Shown: in pieces, positions 28,413 through 37,998 of the stretch | Position numbering within the stretch: the stretch's first letter is position 1 | Layout: every line of letters starts with the position of its first letter | DNA from: Microbacterium lacus | GTDB lineage: Bacteria; Actinomycetota; Actinomycetes; Actinomycetales; Microbacteriaceae | DNA: 64,000 nucleotides | Reading direction: 5' to 3' | Assembly (NCBI RefSeq): GCF_002812805.1 | Contig: NZ_NMUM01000005.1 | Span: 310,001 to 374,000 of the forward strand | Notes under the pieces: model-generated | Told to the model about the DNA's origin: nothing | The model's input: only the letters and a program-made list of their open reading frames with translations | The model's database searches: none | Made by a program: the position numbers and the translations under genes

Positions 28413-28816
28413 GTGCCGCGCGACAACCGCGGCAGCGTCGCCCGCGGCAGAAGCGCAGTCTGACCGCTCAGCTCGCGTCGGTCGTCCTCGGGTTCGAGGC
28501 GATCATCGTCTTTCTCGGCGGCCTCGTGATTTTCGGGCTGAAGGTGCTCCCGGCGGGCATTCCCGACTGGGTCGGAATCGTCGCGGGCACTGTGGTTGCG
28601 GTCGTGATGGTCGCGACCGCCGGATTCGTCCACAAACCGGCCGGTATCGCCACAGGGTGGGTGCTGCAGGCCATCGTCGCCCTGTCGGCGTTCCTCGTGC
28701 CCGCCATGCTGCTGATCGCCCTCATCTTCGGCGGCATGTGGGCGTACGCGACCATTCAAGGACCGAGAATCGAAGCACGAACGCGCGCTGCGGCGCCGGA
28801 AGGAGAAGCACAATGA
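28409..28816 (+). CDS. DUF4233 membrane protein
   Basis: 135 aa. The DUF4233 family is typically found right after folC in actinobacteria, and the position here matches. After a basic N-terminus (QRRPRQKRS) there are about four hydrophobic segments: near 22-42, 50-72, 82-95 and 98-113. GTG 28409 overlaps the folC stop; the stop overlaps ndk (ATGA). The function is unknown. Confidence 0.9.
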   Translation: MSAARQPRQRRPRQKRSLTAQLASVVLGFEAIIVFLGGLVIFGLKVLPAGIPDWVGIVAGTVVAVVMVATAGFVHKPAGIATGWVLQAIVALSAFLVPAMLLIALIFGGMWAYATIQGPRIEARTRAAAPEGEAQ

Positions 28817-29229
28817 CCACGGAAGAGACGCTCGTTCTCGTCAAGCCCGACGGAGTCGCACGAGGCCTGACCGGAGACATCCTGGCCCGCATCGAACGCA
28901 AGGGCTATGCGCTCGTCGACATCAAGCTCGTCGAGCCCGACCGCGACCTGCTCGAGCAGCACTATGCCGAGCACGCCGGCAAGCACTTCTACGAGCCCCT
29001 GGTCGAATTCATGATGTCGGGGCCTTCGGTCGCGATCCGCCTCGCGGGCAACCGCGTCATCGAGGGCTTCCGCTCGCTTGCCGGCACGACCGACCCGACG
29101 GGCGCCGCACCCGGAACCATCCGCGGTGACTTCGGTCGTGACTGGGGCCTGGCCGTGCAGCAGAACCTCGTGCACGGGTCGGACAGCCCCGAGTCGGCCG
29201 CGCGCGAGCTCGGCATCTGGTTCGCCTGA
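28813..29229 (+). CDS. ndk: Nucleoside diphosphate kinase
   Basis: 138 aa. It balances nucleoside triphosphate pools by transferring the gamma phosphate from ATP via a phosphohistidine. The catalytic His is H121 in NLVHGSDS; KPDGVARGLTG near 11-21 and the RGDFG block near 104-108 are typical. Length is normal. It is the last gene of the ileS operon, followed by a long palindrome. Confidence 0.97.
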   Translation: MTTEETLVLVKPDGVARGLTGDILARIERKGYALVDIKLVEPDRDLLEQHYAEHAGKHFYEPLVEFMMSGPSVAIRLAGNRVIEGFRSLAGTTDPTGAAPGTIRGDFGRDWGLAVQQNLVHGSDSPESAARELGIWFA

Positions 29230-29255
29230 CCTGACCTCGCAGGTCTCAACCGCGC

Positions 29256-29313
29256 CGACAGGACGCAACATGCCGTGCCCACGCGAGTGAGTACGGCATG
29301 TTGCGTCCTGTCG
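29256..29313. repeat. 21-bp intergenic palindrome, copy 2 (AACATGCCGT family)
   Basis: Arms 29256-29276 and 29293-29313 are perfect inverted repeats with a 16-nt loop. The inner 17 nt of each arm equal the core of the palindrome at 6216-6271, while the loops differ. This conservation of both arms but not the loop points to a repeated element. It lies between convergent ndk and the VKOR gene. Confidence 0.8.
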
Positions 29314-29315
29314 CT

Positions 29316-29390
29316 CGTTGAGCGAGCGCCAGCGAGACGAAACGCGGATGGCTGGGTTCGGGCGTTGAGCGCCAGCGAGTCGAAACGCGG
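29316..29390. repeat. Two copies of the TTGAGCG...CGAAACG dispersed element
   Basis: CGTTGAGCGAGCGCCAGCGA... at 29316-29347 and GCGTTGAGCGCCAGCGAGTC... at 29362-29390 are related direct copies, each ending in CGAAACGCGG. The same element, in either orientation, recurs at 32937-33050, 41684, 59857, 59919, 61490 and 61607. Confidence 0.75.
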
Positions 29391-29399
29391 ATGCCGCGC

Positions 29400-30005
29400 T
29401 CAGAACAGGTTGTTCAGCACGTCGAGGCGCAGCTGCGCCAGGATCGCAACGATCGCGTAGCTGACGACCGCCATCAGTGGCACCCAGCCCATGAGCGTGT
29501 CGGCAGCTTTGCGGATCCCGGACGGCACGGGCACGATCCCTGACCGGAAGATGTGCAGCGTCACGGCGAAGAACGTCGGGATCGTCACGACCCACGTCAC
29601 CATGCACCACGGGCAGAGCGTGCCCAGGATGTAGATGCTCTGGCCGATCAGCCAGATGACGAAGCCCATCGCGAAGATCATTCCGACCTCGAACAACCAC
29701 CAGAACCAACGCGCGAAGCGCGCGCGGGCGAGGATGGCGACGCCGACGACGATCGGGGCGACCCACGCACCGAGGCCGATCAGGGGGTTCGGGAATCCGA
29801 ATACCATCCCCTGCCACGACTCGAGGTTGGCGCGGCATTGGACCAAGACGCTGAAGTCGCACGACAGTGACGCGTTCGGGTCGGCGAGCAGATGGATGCG
29901 TTCGAGCGTGAGTTGGAACGCAGCCCACCAGCCGATCGCGCCCGCAATGATGAGCCAGACCGCAAGGGCGACGGGTCGGGTGTGCGTCTGGGAGGGCGTT
30001 GCCAT
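29400..30005 (-). CDS. Vitamin K epoxide reductase (VKOR) family membrane protein
   Basis: 201 aa. Bacterial VKOR homologues reoxidise DsbA-like proteins and so drive disulfide formation outside the membrane in actinobacteria. The active-site CPWC lies at C131 and C134, and the loop cysteines are C49 and C57. About five hydrophobic segments are visible. ATG 30005 begins MATPSQTH. No fused thioredoxin domain is present, so a separate DsbA-like partner is expected. Confidence 0.93.
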   Translation of the reverse strand: MATPSQTHTRPVALAVWLIIAGAIGWWAAFQLTLERIHLLADPNASLSCDFSVLVQCRANLESWQGMVFGFPNPLIGLGAWVAPIVVGVAILARARFARWFWWLFEVGMIFAMGFVIWLIGQSIYILGTLCPWCMVTWVVTIPTFFAVTLHIFRSGIVPVPSGIRKAADTLMGWVPLMAVVSYAIVAILAQLRLDVLNNLF

Positions 30006-30322
30006 GCCTCGGATTATGACACCGGAATCTGCGGGATCAACGTGGGTGCGGCCGGAGATATCGCCGCGGGAATCGTGACACGAGGCCATCGTGCACGGCG
30101 CGGGGCCGACATTACCCCTCGGATGATGCGATAATGAGATCTAGATGCCTCGCCGGCCGCGCCGGACGGGCATCGACGAAGACTTCGGGCGATGATCGCC
30201 CTTCGCAGCACGAGCCGCGGGCCTGCTGCAGACCGAGTGAGTTCGCGGCACCGCCGGTGCGGTGTTGCACGAGAGTTCGCCGGGTGACGCGCGGATGTCG
30301 CCCGCCAGGGAGTGCGCCAGCG
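30006..30322 (+). promoter_or_regulatory. Gap between VKOR and RNase E/G genes, probable rne leader
   Basis: 317 bp separate the two divergent starts. I see no convincing gene. The long stretch before the rne ATG may be a 5' leader; RNase E autoregulates through its 5' UTR in E. coli, but no matching structure was identified here. No clear promoter pair was found. Confidence 0.35.
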
Positions 30323-32935
30323 ATGGCTGATGACAACAATGACAATGACCGCAACGACCTTCAGGAAGTGCCACCGGCTGAACCGCCGGTGACGCACGTG
30401 GAGGACGCGCCGCTAAACGAGGGTGCCCCGTCTGTCGACGAGGGTGCACCGGCTGAACCCGAGGGTGCTCCGTCGTTCGACGAAGCAACGCCCGCGGCCG
30501 AAGACGCTGCCTCGCAGCCCGAGGAGTCACCCGCCGAGCCCGAGGCTCCCGCGACTGAGTCCGAAGCTCCCGCGGCTGAGCCCGAAGCTCCCGCGGCTGA
30601 GCCCGCTGGCCCGGCGGCTGGAGCGGCTGAGCCCGAGGCTCCCACTGCTGAGCCCGAGGCTCCCGCCCCGGAAGCATCCGAGCCGCAGGCCGAGCCCGAG
30701 CCGGACCCCGAGCCGAAGATCCCCACCGCCGTGGCGCTGGGGCTGCTGCCCGAGGTCTTCGTCTCGCAGGTCTCAACTCAGCTCATGTTCTATGCGCCCG
30801 AGATCGTGCCGCTTCCCGCGGCCGCGTCCGATCGCGACGATCGTTCCGAGCGGGACGAGCCGGAAGAGCGCAACCCCCGCGAGTCGCAGGGCACGTCGCG
30901 CCGACGCAACCGCCGTCGAGCCGGAGAAGAGACCAACGAGCCGCAGGATGCTTCCACGGTCGTGCGGGTGCGTCAGCCCCGTGCCGTCGAGGTCATTACC
31001 GAGCCCCAGCGCATCAAGGGTTCGACGCGACTCGAGGCCAAGAAGCAGCGGCGTCGTGACGGTCGCGAGGCGGGCCGCCGCCGCGCCGTGGTCACCGAGG
31101 CCGAATTCCTCGCCCGTCGTGAAGCGGTCGACCGCGACATGATCGTTCGCTCCAAGAACGGGCGCATCCAGATCGCCGTGCTCGAGGACAACGTCCTCGT
31201 CGAGCACTACGTCGCCCGTAACCAGGACGCCTCGCTCATCGGCAACGTGTACCTCGGTCGTGTGCAGAACGTTCTGCCCAGCATGGAGGCGGCGTTCGTC
31301 GACATCGGGCGCGGACGCAACGCCGTGCTGTACTCCGGCGAGGTCGACTGGGATGCCGTCGAGACCGGCAACCAGCCGCGTCGCATCGAGCTCGCGCTCA
31401 AGTCCGGCGACCGCGTTCTCGTGCAGGTCACGAAGGATCCGGTCGGTCACAAGGGCGCCCGCCTGACCAGCCAGATCTCGCTTCCGGGCCGCTACCTCGT
31501 GTACGTCCCCGCAGGCTCGATGAACGGCATCTCGCGCAAGCTCCCCGACACCGAGCGGGCGCGCCTGAAGCGCATCCTCAAGGAAGTTCTGCCCGAGTCA
31601 TCCGGTGTCATCGTCCGCACGGCGGCCGAGGGCGCAACGGAAGACCAGCTGACGCGCGACGTGCAGCGACTCACGAGCCAGTGGGAGCACATCTCTTCGC
31701 AGCTCGAGACCGTGCAAGCCCCCGCTCTGCTGCATTCCGAGCCGGACCTGCTGGTCAAGATCGTGCGGGATGTCTTCAACGAAGACTTCACGAAGATGCT
31801 CATCCAGGGCGAAGAGGCGCAGCGGACGATCGAGGCGTACCTCGAGTCCGTCGCGCCCGACCTGCTCGAGCGTGTTCAGCCCTATGAGGGTGACCGCGAC
31901 CCGTTCGACGAGTTCCGCGTGACCGAGCAGATCGAGAAGGCCCTCGACCGCAAGGTCTGGCTGCCCTCGGGTGGCTCGCTCGTGATCGACCGCACCGAGG
32001 CGATGACCGTCGTCGACGTCAACACCGGCAAGTTCGTCGGGTCGGGTGGAAACCTCGAAGAGACCGTCACGAAGAACAACCTCGAGGCGGCCGAAGAGAT
32101 CGTCCGGCAGCTGCGGCTGCGCGACATCGGCGGGATCATCGTCGTCGACTTCATCGACATGGTGCTGGAGTCGAACCGCGACCTCGTGCTGCGTCGGCTC
32201 GTGGAGTGCCTGAGCCGCGACCGCACCAAGCACCAGGTCGCCGAGGTCACCTCGCTTGGCCTCGTGCAGATGACGCGCAAGAAGCTCGGACTCGGCCTGC
32301 TCGAGACGTTCAGCGAGAACTGCGAGGTCTGCGCGGGTCGCGGCGTGATCGTGCACCACGACCCCGTGGTCAAGCACCGCTCATCGTCGTCTGCCCCGTC
32401 TCGGGACAACGGCGGCTCCAACCGTCGCCCGCGTGGCGGCAACAACGGATCGAACAGCGGTGGCAACGGCAACGGCGGCAACGGTGGAACCCACGTCATC
32501 ACCGAGGGCGTCAAGTCGGCTCTTGCCCAGATCGCTGCGTCGACCCTCGGTGCTGCACCCGAAGCCGAGTCGACGGATGCGCCGGCGACCGCCGTCGCGA
32601 CGGTCGAGGAAGTGCGCGAGACCATCGAGACTCTCGAGTCGCTCGAGATCGTCCTGCCCGAGGGTCCTGTCGCTCCGGCCGGGGATGGCGAACGGAAGAA
32701 GCGTCGCAAGCGTCCGGAACAGCGCGGCGACCGCGCTGAGCGCGGGGGCGAGCGGGGTGACCAGCGTTCCGAACAGCGGTCGGTCGCGCCTAAGTCCGAG
32801 AAAGACCAGCTGCTCGACTCCGTGCTGCAGGCTCTACCCGAGCCGAAGGCGCCTGGTCAGGGACGTCAGCGTCGTCGCGTGTCGACCGGGATCGTGACGG
32901 GTACGCCCGTCACCATGCCGAGCGCCGACGAGTAG
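30323..32935 (+). CDS. rne: Ribonuclease E/G family endoribonuclease
   Basis: 870 aa. Single-strand endonuclease for mRNA decay and rRNA and tRNA processing. An acidic, Ala/Pro/Glu-rich N-terminal region (about 1-160, with imperfect EAPAAEP repeats) and a basic stretch precede the S1 domain starting near residue 298 (GNVYLGRVQNVLPSMEAAFVD, cut here to its core). Catalytic Asp are D565 (VDVNTG) and D609 (VDFIDM), and the zinc link is C667/C670 (CEVCAG). A Gly/Asn-rich C-terminal tail follows. The tails flanking the core match actinobacterial RNase E. Confidence 0.96.
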   Translation: MADDNNDNDRNDLQEVPPAEPPVTHVEDAPLNEGAPSVDEGAPAEPEGAPSFDEATPAAEDAASQPEESPAEPEAPATESEAPAAEPEAPAAEPAGPAAGAAEPEAPTAEPEAPAPEASEPQAEPEPDPEPKIPTAVALGLLPEVFVSQVSTQLMFYAPEIVPLPAAASDRDDRSERDEPEERNPRESQGTSRRRNRRRAGEETNEPQDASTVVRVRQPRAVEVITEPQRIKGSTRLEAKKQRRRDGREAGRRRAVVTEAEFLARREAVDRDMIVRSKNGRIQIAVLEDNVLVEHYVARNQDASLIGNVYLGRVQNVLPSMEAAFVDIGRGRNAVLYSGEVDWDAVETGNQPRRIELALKSGDRVLVQVTKDPVGHKGARLTSQISLPGRYLVYVPAGSMNGISRKLPDTERARLKRILKEVLPESSGVIVRTAAEGATEDQLTRDVQRLTSQWEHISSQLETVQAPALLHSEPDLLVKIVRDVFNEDFTKMLIQGEEAQRTIEAYLESVAPDLLERVQPYEGDRDPFDEFRVTEQIEKALDRKVWLPSGGSLVIDRTEAMTVVDVNTGKFVGSGGNLEETVTKNNLEAAEEIVRQLRLRDIGGIIVVDFIDMVLESNRDLVLRRLVECLSRDRTKHQVAEVTSLGLVQMTRKKLGLGLLETFSENCEVCAGRGVIVHHDPVVKHRSSSSAPSRDNGGSNRRPRGGNNGSNSGGNGNGGNGGTHVITEGVKSALAQIAASTLGAAPEAESTDAPATAVATVEEVRETIETLESLEIVLPEGPVAPAGDGERKKRRKRPEQRGDRAERGGERGDQRSEQRSVAPKSEKDQLLDSVLQALPEPKAPGQGRQRRRVSTGIVTGTPVTMPSADE

Positions 32936-32936
32936 G

Positions 32937-33050
32937 TCATTTCGTCTCGCTCCGCTCGCTCAATGACCGACATCGTTCGTTGAGCGAGCGTCAGCGAGAC
33001 GAAACGCACCCCGTGTGTCATTTCGTCTCGCTTCGCTCGCTCAATGACCG
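32937..33050. repeat. Three dispersed-element copies after rne, in alternating orientation
   Basis: GTCATTTCGTCTCGCTCCGC... (32937-32970), its inverse CGTTCGTTGAGCGAGCGTCA... (32974-33007), and a third copy in the first orientation (33017-33050). Copies one and two form a long imperfect hairpin right after the rne stop, and may end transcription from both convergent genes. The third copy overlaps the last codons of the DUF4031 gene. Confidence 0.75.
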
Positions 33051-33328
33051 GGGGAGCGTCCGTACCGTCGTTCGCGGGCCGTGATCCGGAGTCCGGAGTC
33101 TCGGAGTGCGTGGACGAGCTCCCGCGCCGTGACATGACGCGCACCGGCCGCGATGAGCCGATCGACGGCGTCTTCGGGAACGTCGTAATGGTCGAGATCG
33201 AAGCCGCGGCGGGGGATATTCTGTGCCGAGGCAAAGGCATGCAGCTCGTCGAGATTGGCGTCGCTGATGAGGTGCGCCCAGAGTCTTCCGTGGGCCGGCC
33301 ACCGTGCCGTGTCGATCAGGATGGACAT
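33041..33328 (-). CDS. DUF4031 small protein
   Basis: 95 aa. It matches the DUF4031 pattern: [47 protein letters not shown] and [16 protein letters not shown]. The conserved Asp, His and Arg residues suggest an enzyme or nucleotide binder, but no function is established. It converges on rne, and its 3' end runs into a copy of the dispersed repeat. Confidence 0.88.
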   Translation of the reverse strand: MSILIDTARWPAHGRLWAHLISDANLDELHAFASAQNIPRRGFDLDHYDVPEDAVDRLIAAGARHVTARELVHALRDSGLRITARERRYGRSPGH

Positions 33329-33365
33329 CCGCAGATCCTATGCCCGACGCGCGGGGCGGATGCTT

Positions 33366-33394
33366 TTGCCGCATCCGGTTCCGTCGGGTAGACT
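33366..33394 (+). promoter_or_regulatory. Sigma70-type promoter of rplU-rpmA
   Basis: TTGCCG (33366-33371) and TAGACT (33389-33394) are spaced by exactly 17 bp, about 170 bp before the rplU start. TAGACT recurs as a likely -10 hexamer before the ileS leader and tRNA-Pro in this window. Confidence 0.75.
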
Positions 33395-33561
33395 CGACCC
33401 TTGGTGCGTCACGTGCTGCCGCTCTGCGTGCGGCGCGACGAGAGCGAAGCTTCCGCACCGCACCACGGGTAGTTCGGAATCTCACGGGATGCCGCGCCCC
33501 GTGGAGCAGAGTCTTCCGTGAGATTAGGAACCACAAGGTTCCCCAGAGAAACAGGTGTGAA
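33395..33561 (+). promoter_or_regulatory. Structured 5' leader of rplU
   Basis: The leader can form a 10-bp hairpin (AATCTCACGG 33478-33487 with CCGTGAGATT 33516-33525). It competes with a shorter CACGGG/CCCGTG pairing (33483-33488 with 33498-33503). A separate hairpin GGAACC-ACAA-GGTTCC lies at 33527-33542, 19 nt before the start codon. Competing structures fit a ribosomal-protein autoregulatory leader, but the ligand is unknown. Confidence 0.5.
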
Positions 33562-33870
33562 GTGGTTTACGCAGTAGTGCGCGCCGGTGGCCGCCAGGAG
33601 AAGGTCGAGGTCGGCACGATCGTCGTCCTCGATCGTCAGAAGGCCAAGCTCGGCGACAAGATCGAGCTGCCCGCGGTGCTCCTGGTCGACGGAGACAACG
33701 TCACCACCGACGCCGACAAGCTGGCTCAGGTGACCGTCACCGCCGAGGTTCTCGGCGAGCTGCGCGGCCCCAAGATCATCATCCAGAAGTTCAAGAACAA
33801 GACCGGTTACAAGAAGCGCCAGGGGCACCGTCAGGACCTCACGCGCGTCAAGGTAACCGGCATCAAGTAA
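33562..33870 (+). CDS. rplU: 50S ribosomal protein L21
   Basis: 102 aa. Binds 23S rRNA in the large subunit. The start is GTG 33562, giving [18 protein letters not shown]. The C-terminal [16 protein letters not shown] is the family signature. Followed after 16 bp by rpmA, as is usual. Confidence 0.97.
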   Translation: MVYAVVRAGGRQEKVEVGTIVVLDRQKAKLGDKIELPAVLLVDGDNVTTDADKLAQVTVTAEVLGELRGPKIIIQKFKNKTGYKKRQGHRQDLTRVKVTGIK

Positions 33871-33886
33871 GCGCGGGAGATTCGAG

Positions 33887-34144
33887 ATGGCACACAAAAA
33901 GGGCGCAAGCTCCACCCGTAACGGTCGCGACTCCAACTCCCAGCGGTTGGGCGTCAAGCGCTTCGGTGGCCAGGTCGTCAGCGCCGGCGAGATCATCGTC
34001 CGCCAGCGTGGCACCCACTTCCACCCGGGCGCCGGCGTGGGTCGCGGTGGCGACGACACGCTGTTCGCGCTGCAGGCCGGTTCGGTCGAGTTCGGCAAGA
34101 AGGGCGGCCGCAAGGTCGTCAACATCGTCGTCGGCGCGGAGTAA
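33887..34144 (+). CDS. rpmA: 50S ribosomal protein L27
   Basis: 85 aa. It lies near the peptidyl transferase centre. [20 protein letters not shown] opens the protein directly, without the cleaved N-terminal extension known in Firmicutes and phages. [20 protein letters not shown] is the core signature. Cotranscribed with rplU. Confidence 0.97.
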   Translation: MAHKKGASSTRNGRDSNSQRLGVKRFGGQVVSAGEIIVRQRGTHFHPGAGVGRGGDDTLFALQAGSVEFGKKGGRKVVNIVVGAE

Positions 34145-34171
34145 CAGCGCGAGCGTCGCGATTCATTTTTC

Positions 34172-34210
34172 GGTCAGGGGGCGGGCTTCGGCTCGCCCCC
34201 TGACCATTTT
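34172..34210 (+). terminator. Intrinsic terminator between rpmA and obg
   Basis: A 12-bp perfect stem (GGTCAGGGGGCG 34172-34183 with its complement 34194-34205), a GCTTCGG-type loop and ATTTTC lie 27 nt after the rpmA stop. It is only about 16 bp before the obg start, so read-through likely sets the ratio of L21/L27 to ObgE. Confidence 0.85.
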
Positions 34211-34225
34211 CGAAAGGAGTGCACG

Positions 34226-35740
34226 ATGGTCTCATTCGTCGACCGGGTGACGCTCCACCTGCGCGCGGGCAAGGGCGGCAACGGCTGCGTCTCGGTTCGT
34301 CGCGAAAAGTTCAAGCCGTTGGCGGGACCGGATGGCGCGAGCGGCGGCAACGGCGGCGACATCGTCCTCGTTGCAGACCCCCAGGTCACGACGCTGCTGT
34401 CGTACCACCACTCGCCGCACCGCACATCGAACAACGGTGCCTTCGGTGCCGGAGATCTCCGCCAGGGTGCCGCGGGCGAAGATGTCGAGCTGCCCGTTCC
34501 CGTCGGAACGGTCGTCAAGGATGCCTCGGGCGAGCTTCTCATCGACATGGTCGAGCCGGGAACGCGGTTCGTCGTGGCGCCCGGAGGAATCGGAGGGCTC
34601 GGAAACGCGGCCCTCTCTTCGCCCAAGCGCAAGGCTCCCGGTTTCGCGCTGCTCGGCACGCCCGGGTGGGAGGGCGATGTCCTCCTCGAACTGAAGGTCG
34701 TCGCCGATGTGGCGCTCGTCGGCTTCCCGTCGGCCGGCAAGTCCAGCCTGATCGCCGCGATCTCGGCCGCGCGCCCCAAGATCGCCGACTACCCCTTCAC
34801 GACGCTGCATCCGAACCTGGGTGTTGTCCAGGCCGGCGAGGTGCGCTTCACCGTCGCCGACGTGCCCGGTCTGATCGAAGGCGCCAGTGAAGGCCGCGGT
34901 CTCGGTCTCGAATTCCTCCGTCACGTCGAGCGCTGCACCGCACTCGTGCACGTGCTCGACTGCGCGACCCTCGAGCCCGGTCGCGACCCGCTCACCGACC
35001 TCGACGTGATCCTTGCCGAGCTGGGTGCGTACCCCGTGCCCGAAGATCAGCTGCCACTGCTCGAGCGCCCGCAGCTCATCGCCCTGAACAAGATCGATGT
35101 GCCCGAGGGGCGCGAGCTCGCCGACTTCGTGCGGCCCGAGCTCGAGTCGCGCGGTTATCGCGTGTTCGAGATCTCCACCGTCGCCCGCGAGGGCCTGCGT
35201 GAGCTGACCTTCGCTTTGGGTGAGGTCGTTGCCCAGCACCGCGCCGAGCTGGCCGCGAAGCCCGCACCCGAACGCATCGTTCTGCGTCCGCGGGGCGAAA
35301 AAGAGAAGGACTACACGATCCGCGTCGAGGGCGGCACGTACGGCAACATCTATCGCGTGCTGGGCGACAAGCCCGTGCGCTGGGTGCAGCAGACCGACTT
35401 CCAGAACGAAGAGGCCGTGGGCTACCTGGCCGATCGTCTCGCGAAGCTCGGAGTCGAAGACGGCCTTGTCCGTGCCGGCGCCGAGCCGGGTTCGACCGTC
35501 GTCATCGGCGAGGGCGACGGCGTCGTCTTCGACTGGCAGCCGACGCTGAGCTCCGCGGCCGAACTCATGACCGCACCCCGCGGTATGGACCCCCGCCTTG
35601 ACATGAACACGCGACGCACCACGTCGCAGCGCCGCGAGCGCTATCACGAGCGGATGGATGCCAAGGCAGACGCCCGCGCCGAGTTCGAGGTGCAGCGGCT
35701 CGCCGCCGTGGAACGTGGCGAGGTCGAGGGGGACGCGTGA
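34226..35740 (+). CDS. obgE: GTPase ObgE/CgtA
   Basis: 504 aa. GTPase involved in late 50S assembly and stress responses. The glycine-rich Obg domain covers about 1-160 ([13 protein letters not shown]). The G1 motif GFPSAGKSS is at 166-174, with [10 protein letters not shown] as G3 and NKID as G4. A C-terminal OCT domain and a basic, Ala-rich tail follow. ATG 34226 has AAAGGAG upstream. It overlaps proB by GTGA. Confidence 0.97.
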   Translation: MVSFVDRVTLHLRAGKGGNGCVSVRREKFKPLAGPDGASGGNGGDIVLVADPQVTTLLSYHHSPHRTSNNGAFGAGDLRQGAAGEDVELPVPVGTVVKDASGELLIDMVEPGTRFVVAPGGIGGLGNAALSSPKRKAPGFALLGTPGWEGDVLLELKVVADVALVGFPSAGKSSLIAAISAARPKIADYPFTTLHPNLGVVQAGEVRFTVADVPGLIEGASEGRGLGLEFLRHVERCTALVHVLDCATLEPGRDPLTDLDVILAELGAYPVPEDQLPLLERPQLIALNKIDVPEGRELADFVRPELESRGYRVFEISTVAREGLRELTFALGEVVAQHRAELAAKPAPERIVLRPRGEKEKDYTIRVEGGTYGNIYRVLGDKPVRWVQQTDFQNEEAVGYLADRLAKLGVEDGLVRAGAEPGSTVVIGEGDGVVFDWQPTLSSAAELMTAPRGMDPRLDMNTRRTTSQRRERYHERMDAKADARAEFEVQRLAAVERGEVEGDA

Positions 35741-36636
35741 GTACCCTGCACCGCGCCGATATCGCCTCGGCAAAGCGCATCGTCGTCAAGGTCGGCTCGT
35801 CGTCGATCAGCGGGGATCAGGCAGCAACGATCGATGCCATCGTTTCGGCCCTCGCCGACGTTCACGCACGAGGCACCGAAGTGGTGCTCGTGTCGTCGGG
35901 TGCCATCGCGACCGCGCTGCCGCTCCTGAGCCTCGAGGGTCGACCTACGGATCTCGCGACGCAGCAGGCCGCTGCCGCCGTCGGGCAGAACGTTCTCATG
36001 TGGCGCTACCAGACGAGTCTCGACCGCTTCGGAGTGCTTGCCGGGCAGGTGCTGCTCACGGCCGGCGACCTCGAGAACGCCACGCCCCGCTCGAACGCAC
36101 GCCGGGCGATGGAGCGGCTCCTGGGCCTGCGCATCCTGCCGATCGTCAACGAGAACGACACCGTCGCGACGCACGAGATCCGATTCGGCGACAACGACCG
36201 CCTTGCGGCGCTGGTCGCCGAACTGATCGGCGCCGATGCGCTTGTGCTGCTCAGCGACATCGAGAACCTCTACACGCGGCCCCCCGGCCAGCCCGGCGCA
36301 CGAGCGATCGAGCGTGTGACGTTCGGCGACGATCTGAGCGGGTACGAGTTCGGATCCGTCGTCGTCAATAGCGTCGGCACCGGGGGAGCGGCCACCAAGG
36401 TCTCGGCGGCACGTCTCGCCACGGCGGCCGGCGTCGGCGTGCTGGTCACGAGTGCCGCCCGCGTCGCGGATGCACTGAGTGGTGCCCCCATCGGAACCTG
36501 GTTCGAGCCCGACCCGCGGGCGACCCCCGCGACACCGACCGGTCCCGTTCGCACAGCGCCGACGAGCGCGAACCTGCCCGTTGCGGCTGCCGACGCCCCC
36601 GCCGGCAGCGCCGAGCCCGTCGATACACTGGGCTGA
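35737..36636 (+). CDS. proB: Glutamate 5-kinase without PUA domain
   Basis: 299 aa. First enzyme of proline synthesis, phosphorylating glutamate. The amino-acid kinase fold starts with [11 protein letters not shown]; substrate and nucleotide segments include [19 protein letters not shown] and [13 protein letters not shown]. The C-terminal PUA domain of E. coli ProB (total 367 aa) is absent; a Pro/Ala-rich tail replaces it. It starts at GTG 35737 within the obg stop and ends one base into proA. Confidence 0.95.
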   Translation: MSTLHRADIASAKRIVVKVGSSSISGDQAATIDAIVSALADVHARGTEVVLVSSGAIATALPLLSLEGRPTDLATQQAAAAVGQNVLMWRYQTSLDRFGVLAGQVLLTAGDLENATPRSNARRAMERLLGLRILPIVNENDTVATHEIRFGDNDRLAALVAELIGADALVLLSDIENLYTRPPGQPGARAIERVTFGDDLSGYEFGSVVVNSVGTGGAATKVSAARLATAAGVGVLVTSAARVADALSGAPIGTWFEPDPRATPATPTGPVRTAPTSANLPVAAADAPAGSAEPVDTLG

Positions 36637-37952
36637 TGACCAGCACCGCCTCCAGCGCTACGTCGAGCATCCCTGGCGACGAGTCTTCTTCGGACACCTG
36701 GGGTGAAACGACGGCCCGCGATCGGATGCGCCTGGCGAAGTCTGCCTCCCGCAGCATCGGTCTGCTCGGTGACGGCGACAAGGCCGGCATGCTCCGGGCC
36801 ATCGCAAACGCGATCGACGAGGCATCCGATCGGATCATCGCCGCGAACGACGAGGATCTGGCGCGCGGTCGCGCGACGGGGCTGTCGGAGTCGTTGCAGG
36901 ATCGTCTGCGATTGGATGCTTCGCGCGTAGCCGCCCTCGCTGAGGCCGTGCGCGCCGTCGCCGATCTTCCGGATCCTGTCGGCCGGCTGCTGGATGAGCG
37001 GGTGCTGCCGAATGGCGTCGTGCTGCAGAAGGTCAGCGTGCCGTTCGGTGTCGTGGGTTCGATCTATGAGGCTCGGCCGAACGTGACGGTCGACATCGCG
37101 GCCCTCGCGCTGCGTTCCGGCAACGCGGTCGTACTCCGCGGCGGGTCGGCTGCTGAGAAGTCCAACGCCGCTCTGGTCGACATCATGCGCACCGCGTTGG
37201 CCGACCGGGGCATCGACGCAGAAGCCATCCAGACCGTCGACGACTTCGGCCGTGAGGGTGCCCGCGAGCTCATGCAGGCGCGCGGGCTCGTGGACGTCCT
37301 CGTTCCCCGGGGCAGCGCTCAGCTGATCGAGACGGTTGTGACCGAGTCATCCGTTCCCGTCATCGAGACCGGTGCTGGTGTGGTGCACATCGTGCTCGAC
37401 GAGTCGGCGCCGCTCGAGTGGGCCCGCGACATCGTCGTCAACGCGAAGGTGCAGCGCCCGAGCGTGTGCAACGCCGTCGAGACCGTGCTGGTCGTGGGGT
37501 CTGCCGCCGAGCGCGTCTTGCCGACCGTGGCCGCGGCACTTCGGGAGCAGGGGGTGACGGTGCACGGCGACGCGCGAACTGCCGCTCTGGTTTCGGATGT
37601 CGTCCCCGCGACCGACGAGGACTGGTCTACCGAGTACGGCACTCTGGATATCTCGATCCGCGTCGTCGAGGACCTCGACGACGCGCTCGCGCACATCCGT
37701 GAATACTCGACCGGTCACACCGAGTCGATCATCACGGATGACGACGCTCACGCCGAGCGGTTTCTGGCCGAGGTGGACGCCGCGGTTGTGATGGCCAACG
37801 CATCCACGCGATTCACCGACGGTGGCGAATTCGGCTTCGGTGCCGAGGTGGGAATCTCGACTCAGAAGTTGCACGCGCGGGGACCCATGGGGCTTCCCGA
37901 ATTGACGAGCACCAAGTGGCTCGCGCGCGGTGCCGGGCAGACCCGCCGATAG
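36636..37952 (+). CDS. proA: Gamma-glutamyl phosphate reductase
   Basis: 438 aa. Reduces gamma-glutamyl phosphate to the semialdehyde with NADPH, the second step of proline synthesis. GVVGSIYEARPNVTVDIAAL near residue 130, VLRGGSAAEKSN near 165, the catalytic Cys block QRPSVCNAVET near 275 and GEFGFGAEVGISTQKLHARGP near 390 are typical. One-base overlap with proB. The first 25 residues are a Ser/Thr-rich extension, so a later start is possible. Confidence 0.96.
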   Translation: MTSTASSATSSIPGDESSSDTWGETTARDRMRLAKSASRSIGLLGDGDKAGMLRAIANAIDEASDRIIAANDEDLARGRATGLSESLQDRLRLDASRVAALAEAVRAVADLPDPVGRLLDERVLPNGVVLQKVSVPFGVVGSIYEARPNVTVDIAALALRSGNAVVLRGGSAAEKSNAALVDIMRTALADRGIDAEAIQTVDDFGREGARELMQARGLVDVLVPRGSAQLIETVVTESSVPVIETGAGVVHIVLDESAPLEWARDIVVNAKVQRPSVCNAVETVLVVGSAAERVLPTVAAALREQGVTVHGDARTAALVSDVVPATDEDWSTEYGTLDISIRVVEDLDDALAHIREYSTGHTESIITDDDAHAERFLAEVDAAVVMANASTRFTDGGEFGFGAEVGISTQKLHARGPMGLPELTSTKWLARGAGQTRR

Positions 37953-37998
37953 TTCTCTAGACTGGCACGACACGCCCACACCCGAACGGAGCATGAGA

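Noticed and set aside
30529..30680. Repeated GAGGCTCCCGC units as a non-coding satellite
   Set aside because: They are in frame and encode the Ala/Pro/Glu-rich N-terminal region of RNase E/G, so no separate element is needed.
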